Assembly (NCBI RefSeq): GCF_002994635.1
Contig: NZ_PVNL01000118.1
Location: 1-64,000, forward strand
DNA length: 64,000 nt
Origin: Enhygromyxa salina
GTDB lineage: Bacteria; Myxococcota_A; Polyangia; Nannocystales; Nannocystaceae
Direction of reading: 5' to 3'
Within the stretch, counting starts at the first letter, position 1, and each line of letters begins with the position of its first letter. Shown here piece by piece: positions 28,367 through 38,897 of the stretch. Below the pieces are notes generated by a model. That model saw nothing but the letters and a program-made list of their open reading frames with translations, ran no database searches and had not been told where the DNA came from. Made by a program: the position numbers and the translations under genes.

Positions 28367-28535
28367 GGTTGCAACCTCGGGCACCCCGTGCCATTCGGCC
28401 AGCATCCCGCGCAATATCGCAGGCTGATCAGCCATGACTTCCTCGTCCTCAGTGGTCGAGACCGACAAGCCCCTGACCCCGACGCGGAGCCCGTCGAGCA
28501 GACCGGCTCCGCGTCGTCCGCGGGACACGACGCCC

Positions 28536-30950
28536 CTAAACCTCGGTGTAGAGACCGCTGCGCCCCAGCGCCTCTTCCTCCTCCGAATAGGTGGGATTGA
28601 GAGGATCGCTCAGCGTCGGATCGAGGCGGTAGTTGTCCTGGAGGAACCGCCCGTTGCTCACGCTCGCCTCGAGCTGCGCGATGTAGTCCTTGGCGATCTT
28701 CTTGGCCTGCCCGATGCTGTCGACGTCCCCTTTCGCCAGCAGCCGCTGCAGCTCCAGCCGCACGCCCGCGAGCCGGCCGACCGGCTTCAGCAGCTGGTAG
28801 TTGGCCTCGATGCGCTCGATGGAGATGCTGCGGTGCTTGAAGGCGCGGGCCCGGGCCAGCTCGGCGGCCAGGCTCGGCCAGTACCGCGTCGTGTAAAATG
28901 CGCTGTCATCCCGATGATACCACTCCTCCGAGCGGGCGATCGACGACGACACGGTGTTGTGCAGCTTCCAGAGGAACATCCGCAGTGAAGGACCATCGGT
29001 CACCGTTTTCAGCTTGTCGTCGATGGACATGTTGAAGCTGGACGCGCCGGGATCGTGCCCGAGCAGGAGGTACTCGACCGGGTACATATCCACCTCCCGG
29101 TTCTGAACGACATACGCGTTGAGATGATGGCGGCAGTACGGACAGGGGTACATCGTGGCGAACAGCTTGAAGAAGTCCTTGAAGCCATAAACGAGCGCCT
29201 GCTGCTCGGCGGTGGACTTCTCGCTGACGATCTCCGCCGTGGTATGGAGAGAGCGCCACACGGCCGGACCGATGTAGTACGGGAAGCTGAGCCGCATCTG
29301 GGAGTCTCGGATGTCGCTCCGGCCCAGGTACACATCAATGAAGGCGATGTACTGGGAGAGGCCCCCCGTGTCCCGTCCGGCCTCCGCGCGCTCACGCCGT
29401 TTCTGCACGCCGTTGAGGTAATGGCGCGAGAGCCACCAGCCCTGGAGCAGGCACAGCTTCTCGGCCGGCGAGCACGTGGGGAAAGCCGCGCCGATATCCG
29501 CGCCGTGGCCCGTGAAGTCGCCCTCGTCCTGCATCCACTTGAACCACGCGTTCAACACCGCATCGTCGACGTTGGTGCAGGTCGCGACGTGGGCGGCGGT
29601 GCTGACGGTGAACGCCGTGAGGAGCTTCGGCATGAAGTCCTCGTAGAAGTACGCGACTGGCATCATCGCGCCGTCCACCGTCTCCAGGGCGTTGTCGAGG
29701 AGGACGCGGTTCCACTTGGTCAGATAGTTCCTGGGATCACCGGCCGGCTTTGCAGGCTGGGGCGCCCGCTCCTGCAGCAGTTCTTCCTCGCGCAGCCGGT
29801 TCAGCTCGTTGACCGCGAACACGCCCTCGACCACGTCGCGCAGATCGAGGCGCTGCTTCTGCATGGTAATGGCGAACTCGATACCTGCGGCGAACTTCTC
29901 CCGCGTGTTGGCCGAGCGGCTGCGCGCCTCCACCATCGCCCTGTGCTCGGCGAGCATCTCCTCCGTCTTGGGGATGCTCGGCCAGTTCGCGATGCGATGC
30001 TGGAGCCGCGCGTACTCCTCGTCGAGCGACTGCACCACCGCATCGATCATCGGATGGCACACCTCCTCGACGACCCCGAGCCCCTTGTAGAGCGCCATGG
30101 CGGCGCGCACGAAAGGGACGAACTCCGTGATCCGGTAGGGCAGGTTACGCACCTGCAAGTGCGTCTCGTGGTTGGCCGAGAAGCTCTCGCGGAAGCAGCG
30201 GTAGGCGGCCCCTTGAATCAGGCGGAAGAAGCCAATCTGGAGCTGCAGGATCGAGGTCCCGCGGACCTTGTCCTCCTGCTGCTGGCGAGCGACCTGCTCG
30301 CGCATGAGGGTGAGCTCGGCCTCCACCCTGGCCGCACCGGCCTCCGGCGTCGGCACCAGCTCCGCGACCGGCTGCGCTCGCTCGCGCACCGCGAGCCCAC
30401 CGACGATGGCCGCGGCTGTCGCGGCAGGGCGGTCGAGCGGCGCGGCGATGGGGTCGAGCGCCGATCCGCTCGGCCCCGGCGACGGCGCTTCCGGCGCCAG
30501 CTTACAGAACTCGGCGAAATCGATCGAGCCATCGCCGTCGTCGTCCACCTCCTTGACCATCGCGTCGAGCTCGGCCCTGGTCAGCCCGACCTGGCTCATG
30601 ACGCTGCTCATCTCGTCCACGGTGATGTGGCCGCTGCCGTCCTTGTCAAACACGCTGAAGGCCAGCTTGAGGCGGCTCCGGCGGTCGCCGCTGCGCGAGA
30701 CCATCAAGGTCTTGAACTCGCCAAAGTCGATGCTGCCAGAGCGGTCGATGTCGACCTCATTGAGCAGATCACGGAGCTCGGCGGCGCTGGGGTTCTGTCC
30801 GAGCGAGCGCATCACGGCGCCCATCTCCTCGACGGAGACAGCGCCGCTCTCGTCGGTGTCGAAGACGCTGAAAGCCTTCCAGAGCTTCTCGACGTCCGCC
30901 TCGCTCAGGGTGGAATCGGCGACGGGGGCGTCAGTCGGTGCGGTGGTCAT
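28536..30950 (-). CDS. Calmodulin-like EF-hand domain fused to Erv/ALR-type sulfhydryl oxidase domain
   Basis: Residues 15-150 of this 804-residue protein follow calmodulin closely: four complete EF-hand loops at 31-42, 67-78, 102-113 and 136-147, with calmodulin-like text such as VMRSLGQNPSAAELRD and FDKDGSG. A long helical middle region (about 190-550) follows. Residues about 555-700 carry Erv/ALR features: VWRSLHT, the redox pair YPCPYC (Cys603, Cys606) followed by RHHL, and FLWKLHNTV, the FAD-contacting HNxV motif. No signal peptide is present. The likely activity is Ca2+-controlled disulfide formation using O2; the fusion, not the chemistry, is what the sequence shows. Transcribed alone; the upstream gap holds a transposase remnant. 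Confidence 0.85.
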   Translation of the reverse strand: MTTAPTDAPVADSTLSEADVEKLWKAFSVFDTDESGAVSVEEMGAVMRSLGQNPSAAELRDLLNEVDIDRSGSIDFGEFKTLMVSRSGDRRSRLKLAFSVFDKDGSGHITVDEMSSVMSQVGLTRAELDAMVKEVDDDGDGSIDFAEFCKLAPEAPSPGPSGSALDPIAAPLDRPAATAAAIVGGLAVRERAQPVAELVPTPEAGAARVEAELTLMREQVARQQQEDKVRGTSILQLQIGFFRLIQGAAYRCFRESFSANHETHLQVRNLPYRITEFVPFVRAAMALYKGLGVVEEVCHPMIDAVVQSLDEEYARLQHRIANWPSIPKTEEMLAEHRAMVEARSRSANTREKFAAGIEFAITMQKQRLDLRDVVEGVFAVNELNRLREEELLQERAPQPAKPAGDPRNYLTKWNRVLLDNALETVDGAMMPVAYFYEDFMPKLLTAFTVSTAAHVATCTNVDDAVLNAWFKWMQDEGDFTGHGADIGAAFPTCSPAEKLCLLQGWWLSRHYLNGVQKRRERAEAGRDTGGLSQYIAFIDVYLGRSDIRDSQMRLSFPYYIGPAVWRSLHTTAEIVSEKSTAEQQALVYGFKDFFKLFATMYPCPYCRHHLNAYVVQNREVDMYPVEYLLLGHDPGASSFNMSIDDKLKTVTDGPSLRMFLWKLHNTVSSSIARSEEWYHRDDSAFYTTRYWPSLAAELARARAFKHRSISIERIEANYQLLKPVGRLAGVRLELQRLLAKGDVDSIGQAKKIAKDYIAQLEASVSNGRFLQDNYRLDPTLSDPLNPTYSEEEEALGRSGLYTEV

Positions 30951-31019
30951 CTGGTTGGTCTTCGAGGTTCGAATTTGCCGAGCAGGCGCTCAGCCCGAGA
31001 GGGTCAAAGTGGGAGCTTG

Positions 31020-31240
31020 GGGGCAAGGAGCGGCCCGGTGAGCGGATGTGACTCCGCGGTCGGGAGACCTTGGCACAGTCCTGGGCGCGAGGGGAAGCGC
31101 GAGCACGACGAAGCGCCCGGGCCAGGCTCGAACACGTCGCCACTGGGGCCCGCATGCGGCCACCGCATGTTCGGCCGCGGGGGACGTCGAGCGCGAAGAC
31201 GCGGGCGAGGAGCTGGGCCCACGCGATGCGTCGGGGTCTG
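31020..31240 (-). pseudogene. Remnant of an IS91-type transposase C-terminus
   Basis: The minus-strand frame reads RRIAWAQLLARVFALDV, then TCGGRMRAPVAT in the same frame. This matches the W-AQLL-RVF-x-DV block followed by a CPRCGGRMR zinc knuckle at the end of IS91-type transposases, with the first Cys pair lost. No complete gene or terminal repeat is visible. It fills most of the 327-base gap between the EF-hand/Erv gene and the oxidase-like gene. Confidence 0.6.
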
Positions 31241-31277
31241 GACGAGGACGCGAGTCGCCCGACCGACCACGAGTGCG

Positions 31278-31850
31278 TCAGCTCGTTGGCAGCTGCACAC
31301 CCAACAAACCCAGCTCCTCGATCGTGTACCGCGGCTGGATGTGTTGCGGGCAGTTGCGATCCCAGGCGTGCACGTGAAACACGAGCGCACGCTCGAGCGC
31401 GGCGGGGTAGCCACGATCCCGCACCCGCTCGAGCAGCGCCTCGTCGTCTTCGACGAACGCCGCGGTCCCCCAGATCTTCACCCGGCGCCGATTGGGGTAG
31501 TCCATCAAAAATAGATAGGCCTTGGGGTTCTCGTCGAGGTTGCCCAGGGACACGTACTGACGGTTGCCGCTGTAGTCGGCGAACGCCAGCCGGTGCTCGT
31601 CCAAGACCTTGACGAAGCCCTTGGGCCCACCGCGGTGCTGGATATAGGGCTGGCCGTCGGCGGAGGCCGTGCCGAGATACAGTGAGTCACGCTCGGCGAG
31701 GAACGCCGCGAGCTCCGGCGTGATGGTCCCGGGCCAGTCTCGATTGGCGAGGACGCGCTCGTAGCTGGCGCGAGAGCCCCGGGTCGCCTGAGCTCGCTTG
31801 ACCGCGGACGTGAACGCGACATCGCTGCGCTTGATGGTTGCCTCGCTCAT
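31278..31850 (-). CDS. Pyridoxamine 5'-phosphate oxidase-like flavin-binding protein
   Basis: The 190-residue product has the split-barrel fold pattern of the PNPOx-like family: LYLGTASADGQPYIQHRGGPKGFVKV (in two overlapping strands), FADYSGNRQYVSLGNL and KIWGTAAFV, positions that bind FMN or F420. The C-terminal DRNCPQHIQPRY block is typical of the branch annotated as general-stress or MSMEG-type oxidoreductases. Its ATG overlaps the stop of the upstream VOC gene (ATGA), so the two form an operon, divergent from a LysR regulator. A truncated copy of its 3' end sits at 15698-15775. Confidence 0.88.
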   Translation of the reverse strand: MSEATIKRSDVAFTSAVKRAQATRGSRASYERVLANRDWPGTITPELAAFLAERDSLYLGTASADGQPYIQHRGGPKGFVKVLDEHRLAFADYSGNRQYVSLGNLDENPKAYLFLMDYPNRRRVKIWGTAAFVEDDEALLERVRDRGYPAALERALVFHVHAWDRNCPQHIQPRYTIEELGLLGVQLPTS

Positions 31851-32263
31851 GCTTCCCCGGCCGTCGTCGAGATGAACTCGACGCGCACACCACCTGGCAC
31901 CGTGCACATCATGTGACGCGCGCCGCTGGTCCCCAAAGGCTCGGGTGGGAACTCGATCTGGACATCGGCGCGAGCGACGACGGTCTCGTGGATCAGGTCG
32001 AGGGCCCGGTGGTCCGCGGCCGCGAGCGCGACGTGATGTAGGCCGACGCAACGCTTGCGATCGAAGCCTGCCGCGCCCGCGTCGGCTTGCCACAGGGTCA
32101 ACATCACGCTGCCGTCGCTGACAAACACCGCGGGGTAGGCAGGCTGCTCGCCGACCTGCTGGAACCCGAGCGTGTCGACGAAGAAATCACGCGTGGCTCG
32201 GATGTTCGGTACCGTCAAACCAACGTGGTGGACGCCGCGGGTGAGGGGCTTGGATGTGCTCAT
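31847..32263 (-). CDS. VOC (glyoxalase/bleomycin-resistance) family protein
   Basis: The product (138 residues from the ATG at 32263) is a vicinal-oxygen-chelate protein with two beta-alpha-beta-beta-beta units: VHHVGLTVPNIRATRDFF and LHHVALAAADHRALD give His metal ligands, and the C-terminal VRVEFIS supplies the Glu. Such proteins act as dioxygenases, isomerases or binding proteins on small molecules. It heads the two-gene operon with the flavin-binding protein and is probably controlled by the divergent LysR regulator 75 bases away. The frame extends further upstream but that would run into the shared promoter. Confidence 0.88.
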   Translation of the reverse strand: MSTSKPLTRGVHHVGLTVPNIRATRDFFVDTLGFQQVGEQPAYPAVFVSDGSVMLTLWQADAGAAGFDRKRCVGLHHVALAAADHRALDLIHETVVARADVQIEFPPEPLGTSGARHMMCTVPGGVRVEFISTTAGEA

Positions 32264-32291
32264 TCGCTCGAGCTTGCCACTCACCTCTTCA

Positions 32292-32340
32292 TGAACAATC
32301 CGTACTTCTGGCAACTTTTAGTCTACGATTCGTGAACAAT
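32292..32340. promoter_or_regulatory. Divergent promoter region with two TGAACAAT direct repeats
   Basis: The 75-bp gap between the VOC gene and the LysR gene is notably A/T-rich for this genome. TGAACAAT occurs at 32292-32299 and again at 32333-32340, 41 bases apart (about four helical turns), the second overlapping the LysR start codon. This fits LysR self-control and control of the divergent operon; it is inference. Confidence 0.45.
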
Positions 32341-33223
32341 GGATCGTCTGACCGCCATGGAGGCCCTGGTTCGGGTCGTGGACGCCGGCAGCTTCAGCGC
32401 GGCCGCGCGGCAATGGGGGCGCTCGAAGGCCGTCGTCAGCAAGTACATCTCGGCCCTCGAGGGGGAGCTAGGCGTCGAGCTGCTGCGCCGAACCACGCGC
32501 TCGCTGAGCCTCACCGAAGCGGGCCGCGCCTACCACCCACGCTGCCGTGCGCTGCTTGTCGAGATCGATGCGCTCGAGTCCTCGCTGCGCGACGAGCAAC
32601 AGCGGCTGCGCGGGTCATTGCGTGTCACGGCGCCACCGGGTCTGGCGGATCGCTACCTCGAGCAGCTGACCACGAGCTTCGTCGCGAACCACCCCGAGTT
32701 GAGGATCGACCTGGATCTCACCCACCGCATGGTCGACCTGGTCGAAGATGGCGTCGACGTGGCGATCCGGCTGACGACACCGCGCGACTCGACCTTGGTC
32801 GCCCGACGGATCGCCCCGGCGCCGCTGGTCGCGGTGGCCTCGCCGGCCTACCTGCGCGCGCGGGGGACACCGACGGACCCCACGCAGTTGCGCGAGCACG
32901 AGTGCCTGGTGGACACCAACTTTCGTGATCAGCAGCGCTGGCGGTTCGAGGTCAATGGGAGCGTTCGGACCGTGAGCGTCGACGGGCCGTTTCGGGTCAA
33001 CAGCCCGGCAGCGATCCGCGAGCTCGCGCTGGCTGGGCATGGGATCGCGCTGATCCCCGCGATGTTGGTCGAGCCCGAGCTAGAGTCCGGGCGGCTGGTC
33101 GAAGTGCTCGCCGGGACGGTCGCGCTGACGTGGTCGCTGCTGGCGGTGTACCCCCGCAAGCAATACTTGTCGGCGCGGGTCCGGGCGTATGTAGACCACC
33201 TGGCAGCGGTGATGTCGCCCTGA
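32339..33223 (+). CDS. LysR-family transcriptional regulator
   Basis: The 294-residue product has the N-terminal winged helix-turn-helix (residues 1-60: MDRLTAMEALVRVVDAGSFS, AVVSKYISALE, LLRRTTRSLSLTEAG) and a C-terminal two-lobed periplasmic-binding-like effector domain (from about residue 90). It falls with the LysR subgroup that resembles DsdC/AaeR-like regulators with the pattern GSLRVTAP. It is divergent from the VOC and flavin-binding genes, whose expression it most likely controls in response to a small molecule. Confidence 0.93.
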   Translation: MDRLTAMEALVRVVDAGSFSAAARQWGRSKAVVSKYISALEGELGVELLRRTTRSLSLTEAGRAYHPRCRALLVEIDALESSLRDEQQRLRGSLRVTAPPGLADRYLEQLTTSFVANHPELRIDLDLTHRMVDLVEDGVDVAIRLTTPRDSTLVARRIAPAPLVAVASPAYLRARGTPTDPTQLREHECLVDTNFRDQQRWRFEVNGSVRTVSVDGPFRVNSPAAIRELALAGHGIALIPAMLVEPELESGRLVEVLAGTVALTWSLLAVYPRKQYLSARVRAYVDHLAAVMSP

Positions 33224-33239
33224 GCGGAGCAGCTCGACG

Positions 33240-33271
33240 TGGCACCATGACACCCGAAGCTCGTGGTGCCA
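33240..33271. terminator. Hairpin between convergent LysR and P450 genes
   Basis: TGGCACCA and TGGTGCCA form a perfect 8-bp inverted repeat with a 16-base loop in the 60-base gap between two convergent stops. There is no T-tract, so termination is likely but not certain. Confidence 0.4.
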
Positions 33272-33283
33272 TCGACCGCGCCC

Positions 33284-34516
<1,233 letters not shown>

Positions 34517-34526
34517 GGGGTCGCTG

Positions 34527-34531
34527 CCTCC
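34527..34531 (-). promoter_or_regulatory. Ribosome binding site of the P450 gene
   Basis: GGAGG on the minus strand ten bases before ATG 34516 decides the start against a 63-codon longer frame. Confidence 0.65.
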
Positions 34532-34673
34532 CCGGCAGCCTAGCGCGAGAGATCGCCGCTGGCCGGCGGCGCTCCGCCGGCACGCGGATGGCGACCGAGC
34601 AGCCCGCAACTGGATCTCATGTGGCGTGCGGTGTCGTCCGGAACTAGGAAGGCGAAACCGCCCCGCCCCAGAG

Positions 34674-36176
<1,503 letters not shown>

Positions 36177-36405
36177 GACAAAGCTCCTACGAGACGGACC
36201 GCCACACGCTACTACGTATAGCCGTGCGGAAGGAACGCGCGTCACGAATTTTCGTGGAGGCACCACCGACATCGCGCCGGCCGCGGTCGCGGAGCGCGTG
36301 TTGGTGCCGCTGCTCGTGACGCTGTCTGGAATCACGATCAGCGCGCGATGACGTGACCACGCCCTGGACACGGGTTCGCTGACTGGGATCAGCGGCGTCA
36401 ACCCA

Positions 36406-37830
36406 TCAACCGGTGAGCGTCCGCGGCAGACTCGGCCCATGCGCGAGCAGCCGCGCGTGGGCTACGGCTCGCGGGAGCCCGCTGTCCGCGATCAGCTTGG
36501 CGATCGTCTGCCAACCCGCGAAGTAGGTCAGCGGCTGGGTCGGCACCCGAATCGAGCGAAGCAGCTCGCGCCCGGTGTCCGCGGGATCGAGGCCGACGTC
36601 CTCGACGAGGATCTGGGCCGCGCGCTCGCGCGTCATGCCCTGACAGTGGAGGCCCACGTCGATCCAGGCGCGAGCGCAGCGGATCGCGTGGAAGTTGGCG
36701 ACCGCGACGGCCTGCTGCGGCTCGTGAAAGCCGGCGTCGAGCATGAGGTCCTCCGCGTAGACGGCCCACCCTTCGATCGCAGGCATCGCGCCCCAGTCCT
36801 GGCGCTCGGCGGCCAAGACATCGGCGATCGAGACGAAGCTCGGCGCGACCCCGGCGGCGCGAAACTCCCGCTGCCACAGCATGCTCTGGAGGTAGTGACC
36901 TGGCACCCCCTCGTGGACGGCGAGCGGCGCGACCCAGGCCTTGCGGTGGCGCTGAGCGTCGTCGAGGACCGAGAACGACCCACCGCCAGACCCGAACAGC
37001 GGCGCCGGGGCGTTGCCCGCGTGGGTGACCGCGGCCATCTCGGGCGGCACGGCGGTCAGGTTGACCTCGAACGCCTCGGGCAGCTCGAACAGGCCCTGCT
37101 CGCGCACGAACGCGACGCAGCGGGCGTTGGCCTCGCGGTAGGCGGGCACGACCTCGCCGGGGGCGAGCCGCTCGCTGGTGATCTCCTGGAGCCGTGGCTG
37201 GGCCGCCGCGAAGCTCGACGCACCGAGCAGCTCCGCGATCATGCGCTGCTGGGTTCGCAGCGAGCGCTCGGCGAGCTCGGCGAGGGCCGCGGGCGAGTGG
37301 AGCAGGCCCATGTTGGCCACGCGCCAGGCATACTCCGCCTCACCGAGCCGCCAGCGATCCGGGCCCAGCGTTCGCGCGGCCGGGATCAGCTCGTCCTCGA
37401 CCAACGCCGCGAGCTCCCGCCACGGGCTCTCGGCGTCGACGGAGTCGGCGATCGCGGGCAGCTCGTGACCACCGAAATGCTGGAGGACTTCGATGGGCGC
37501 GACGTGGCCCCGCTCGAGGCCCTCACGCAGCAGGGCGACGTGCTCGCGCACGTAACCTTCGGGCTCGCGCATGTCGCCGATCCGCGGGAGCAAGATCCGC
37601 TCGAGCTCGGCGTGCTCGTCACCCCGCTCATGGCGGCGGACGGCGAGCCGGGCGAGCCGACGCAGCGCCGGGCTGACCTCGTCGTCCCCCGCGTTACACA
37701 GCCCACGATAGAAGTCGATCTGCTCGCCGAGCCGGGCGAGCGACTTGCGGCCCTCGGCCTCGAGCCCGAGCATCCGGGCCTCCTCGGGCTCGAACTCGAG
37801 GTGCGTGAGCCAGGCTTGTCCGGGGTTCAT
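36406..37830 (-). CDS. DUF885 family protein (putative zinc peptidase), last gene of the AtpD-like operon
   Basis: The 474-residue product matches the DUF885 family, helical proteins related to M2/M3/M32 peptidases. The zinc-type motif HEGVPGHYLQ is present (His-Glu, then His), with SMLWQREF and EGWAVYAEDLMLDAGF further on, the latter giving a likely third ligand Glu. It has no signal peptide. The ATG overlaps the stop of the JmjC gene (ATGA), so it is the last gene of a four-gene operon with two oxygenase genes and an ATPase-like gene. A carboxypeptidase-type role on a peptide product is a reasonable guess. Confidence 0.85.
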   Translation of the reverse strand: MNPGQAWLTHLEFEPEEARMLGLEAEGRKSLARLGEQIDFYRGLCNAGDDEVSPALRRLARLAVRRHERGDEHAELERILLPRIGDMREPEGYVREHVALLREGLERGHVAPIEVLQHFGGHELPAIADSVDAESPWRELAALVEDELIPAARTLGPDRWRLGEAEYAWRVANMGLLHSPAALAELAERSLRTQQRMIAELLGASSFAAAQPRLQEITSERLAPGEVVPAYREANARCVAFVREQGLFELPEAFEVNLTAVPPEMAAVTHAGNAPAPLFGSGGGSFSVLDDAQRHRKAWVAPLAVHEGVPGHYLQSMLWQREFRAAGVAPSFVSIADVLAAERQDWGAMPAIEGWAVYAEDLMLDAGFHEPQQAVAVANFHAIRCARAWIDVGLHCQGMTRERAAQILVEDVGLDPADTGRELLRSIRVPTQPLTYFAGWQTIAKLIADSGLPRAVAHARLLAHGPSLPRTLTG

Positions 37831-38894
37831 CGCGCGACCTCCCCTGCCGCCTCGCGCCAGTCGGGCTCGCGCGGGTCGGGCTCGCGCCAGTCGAGGATCT
37901 CGCCGAGCGAGTGCCCGTGGAGCATGGAGAGGGAGATCCGATGCGCGAGGTAGCGCAGCGGCGGGACTCGGTTGATCCAGGGGGGGACGGACATGGCGTT
38001 GGAGACGGCGCCCATGCATGCCTGCCACTCGCTGTCGCTCGGGTTCGAGTGACACGAGCAGCGACCGCGAGCGTGAACGCCAAACCAGTGAAGGGCCTGG
38101 CGGGCGCGCTCACGCAGCAGCATGGGGTTGCGGCGATGAGAGTAGTCGTCGGCGGTGCCCGCGTGGGCGGTGACCGAGACCGAGATGTCGAGGGTGCGGA
38201 ACTCGTGCCACAGGCGCCGGGGAAACACGAGCACCTCGCCCGGCTCGAGCACGGTCATGTAGGGCACGGCGTCGGCGAACCGGGGGAACCGGTCATAGTC
38301 GACGTCACGCAGGTCGATCTTGCTGTAGCAGGTGGTGAAGTCGAAGTAGTCGCTCTCGTAGAGCTTGTCGGACTGGTCGGCGGGGAACAGGATCGCCCGC
38401 TTGCGCCCGACGATCTGGGCGAAGTAGACGATACCGACCGAGTCGTAGTGCAGCGGCGTCTCGGCCTTCGGCGGGCCGATCCAGAACGCAGGCTGACCGA
38501 CCTGGTAGCCCTCGGCCACGAACCGCGAGAAGTCGGTGTCTTCGCGCAGACGCGGGGTCATGCCCCGGTTGTGACTGATGTAGGGCGCCGTATGAAGCAC
38601 GGCGTCGAGCAGCTCGACGTTGACCCGGCCCTCGAGCCAGTCGAGGTAGGCGGCGAGACCGACGGTGCCGAACAGGCGAAAATTGTAGCGATTGCCCCGA
38701 ACGGGGACCTGCACGTCGCCTGCGACCTCGCGCAGGTAGGCGAGGTCTCGCCACCGCTGCATCGCGGGCCAGTCCCCGATCATGTCGGTCAGGACCACGG
38801 GGATCCCTCGGCCGACGTACTCGGCCTCGAGGGTCGCGGCGTCGATCTTGGCGACGCGGGGCAGCGCGCGCGTGTTGCTTGGCGTGTAGTCCAT
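37827..38894 (-). CDS. JmjC/cupin_8 Fe(II)/2-oxoglutarate oxygenase
   Basis: The 355-residue product has the cupin_8/JmjC pattern: VVLTDMIGDWPAM near the N-terminus, the iron-binding HYD (His149, Asp151), the distal His230 in RRLWHEF, and a Lys/Arg pair in GRKRAILFP for 2-oxoglutarate. The last 115 residues after about 240 are an added helical tail with CSCH and CMGAV cysteines. Bacterial members hydroxylate proteins or peptides, or small molecules. The gene starts three bases after the end of the tandem-oxygenase gene and overlaps the DUF885 gene. Confidence 0.88.
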   Translation of the reverse strand: MDYTPSNTRALPRVAKIDAATLEAEYVGRGIPVVLTDMIGDWPAMQRWRDLAYLREVAGDVQVPVRGNRYNFRLFGTVGLAAYLDWLEGRVNVELLDAVLHTAPYISHNRGMTPRLREDTDFSRFVAEGYQVGQPAFWIGPPKAETPLHYDSVGIVYFAQIVGRKRAILFPADQSDKLYESDYFDFTTCYSKIDLRDVDYDRFPRFADAVPYMTVLEPGEVLVFPRRLWHEFRTLDISVSVTAHAGTADDYSHRRNPMLLRERARQALHWFGVHARGRCSCHSNPSDSEWQACMGAVSNAMSVPPWINRVPPLRYLAHRISLSMLHGHSLGEILDWREPDPREPDWREAAGEVAR

Positions 38895-38897
38895 GGC

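Noticed and set aside
29055..31514. Plus-strand open frame of about 800 codons opposite the EF-hand/Erv gene
   Set aside because: No domains, Arg/Leu/Val-rich translation, and the minus strand gives clear EF-hand and Erv motifs.
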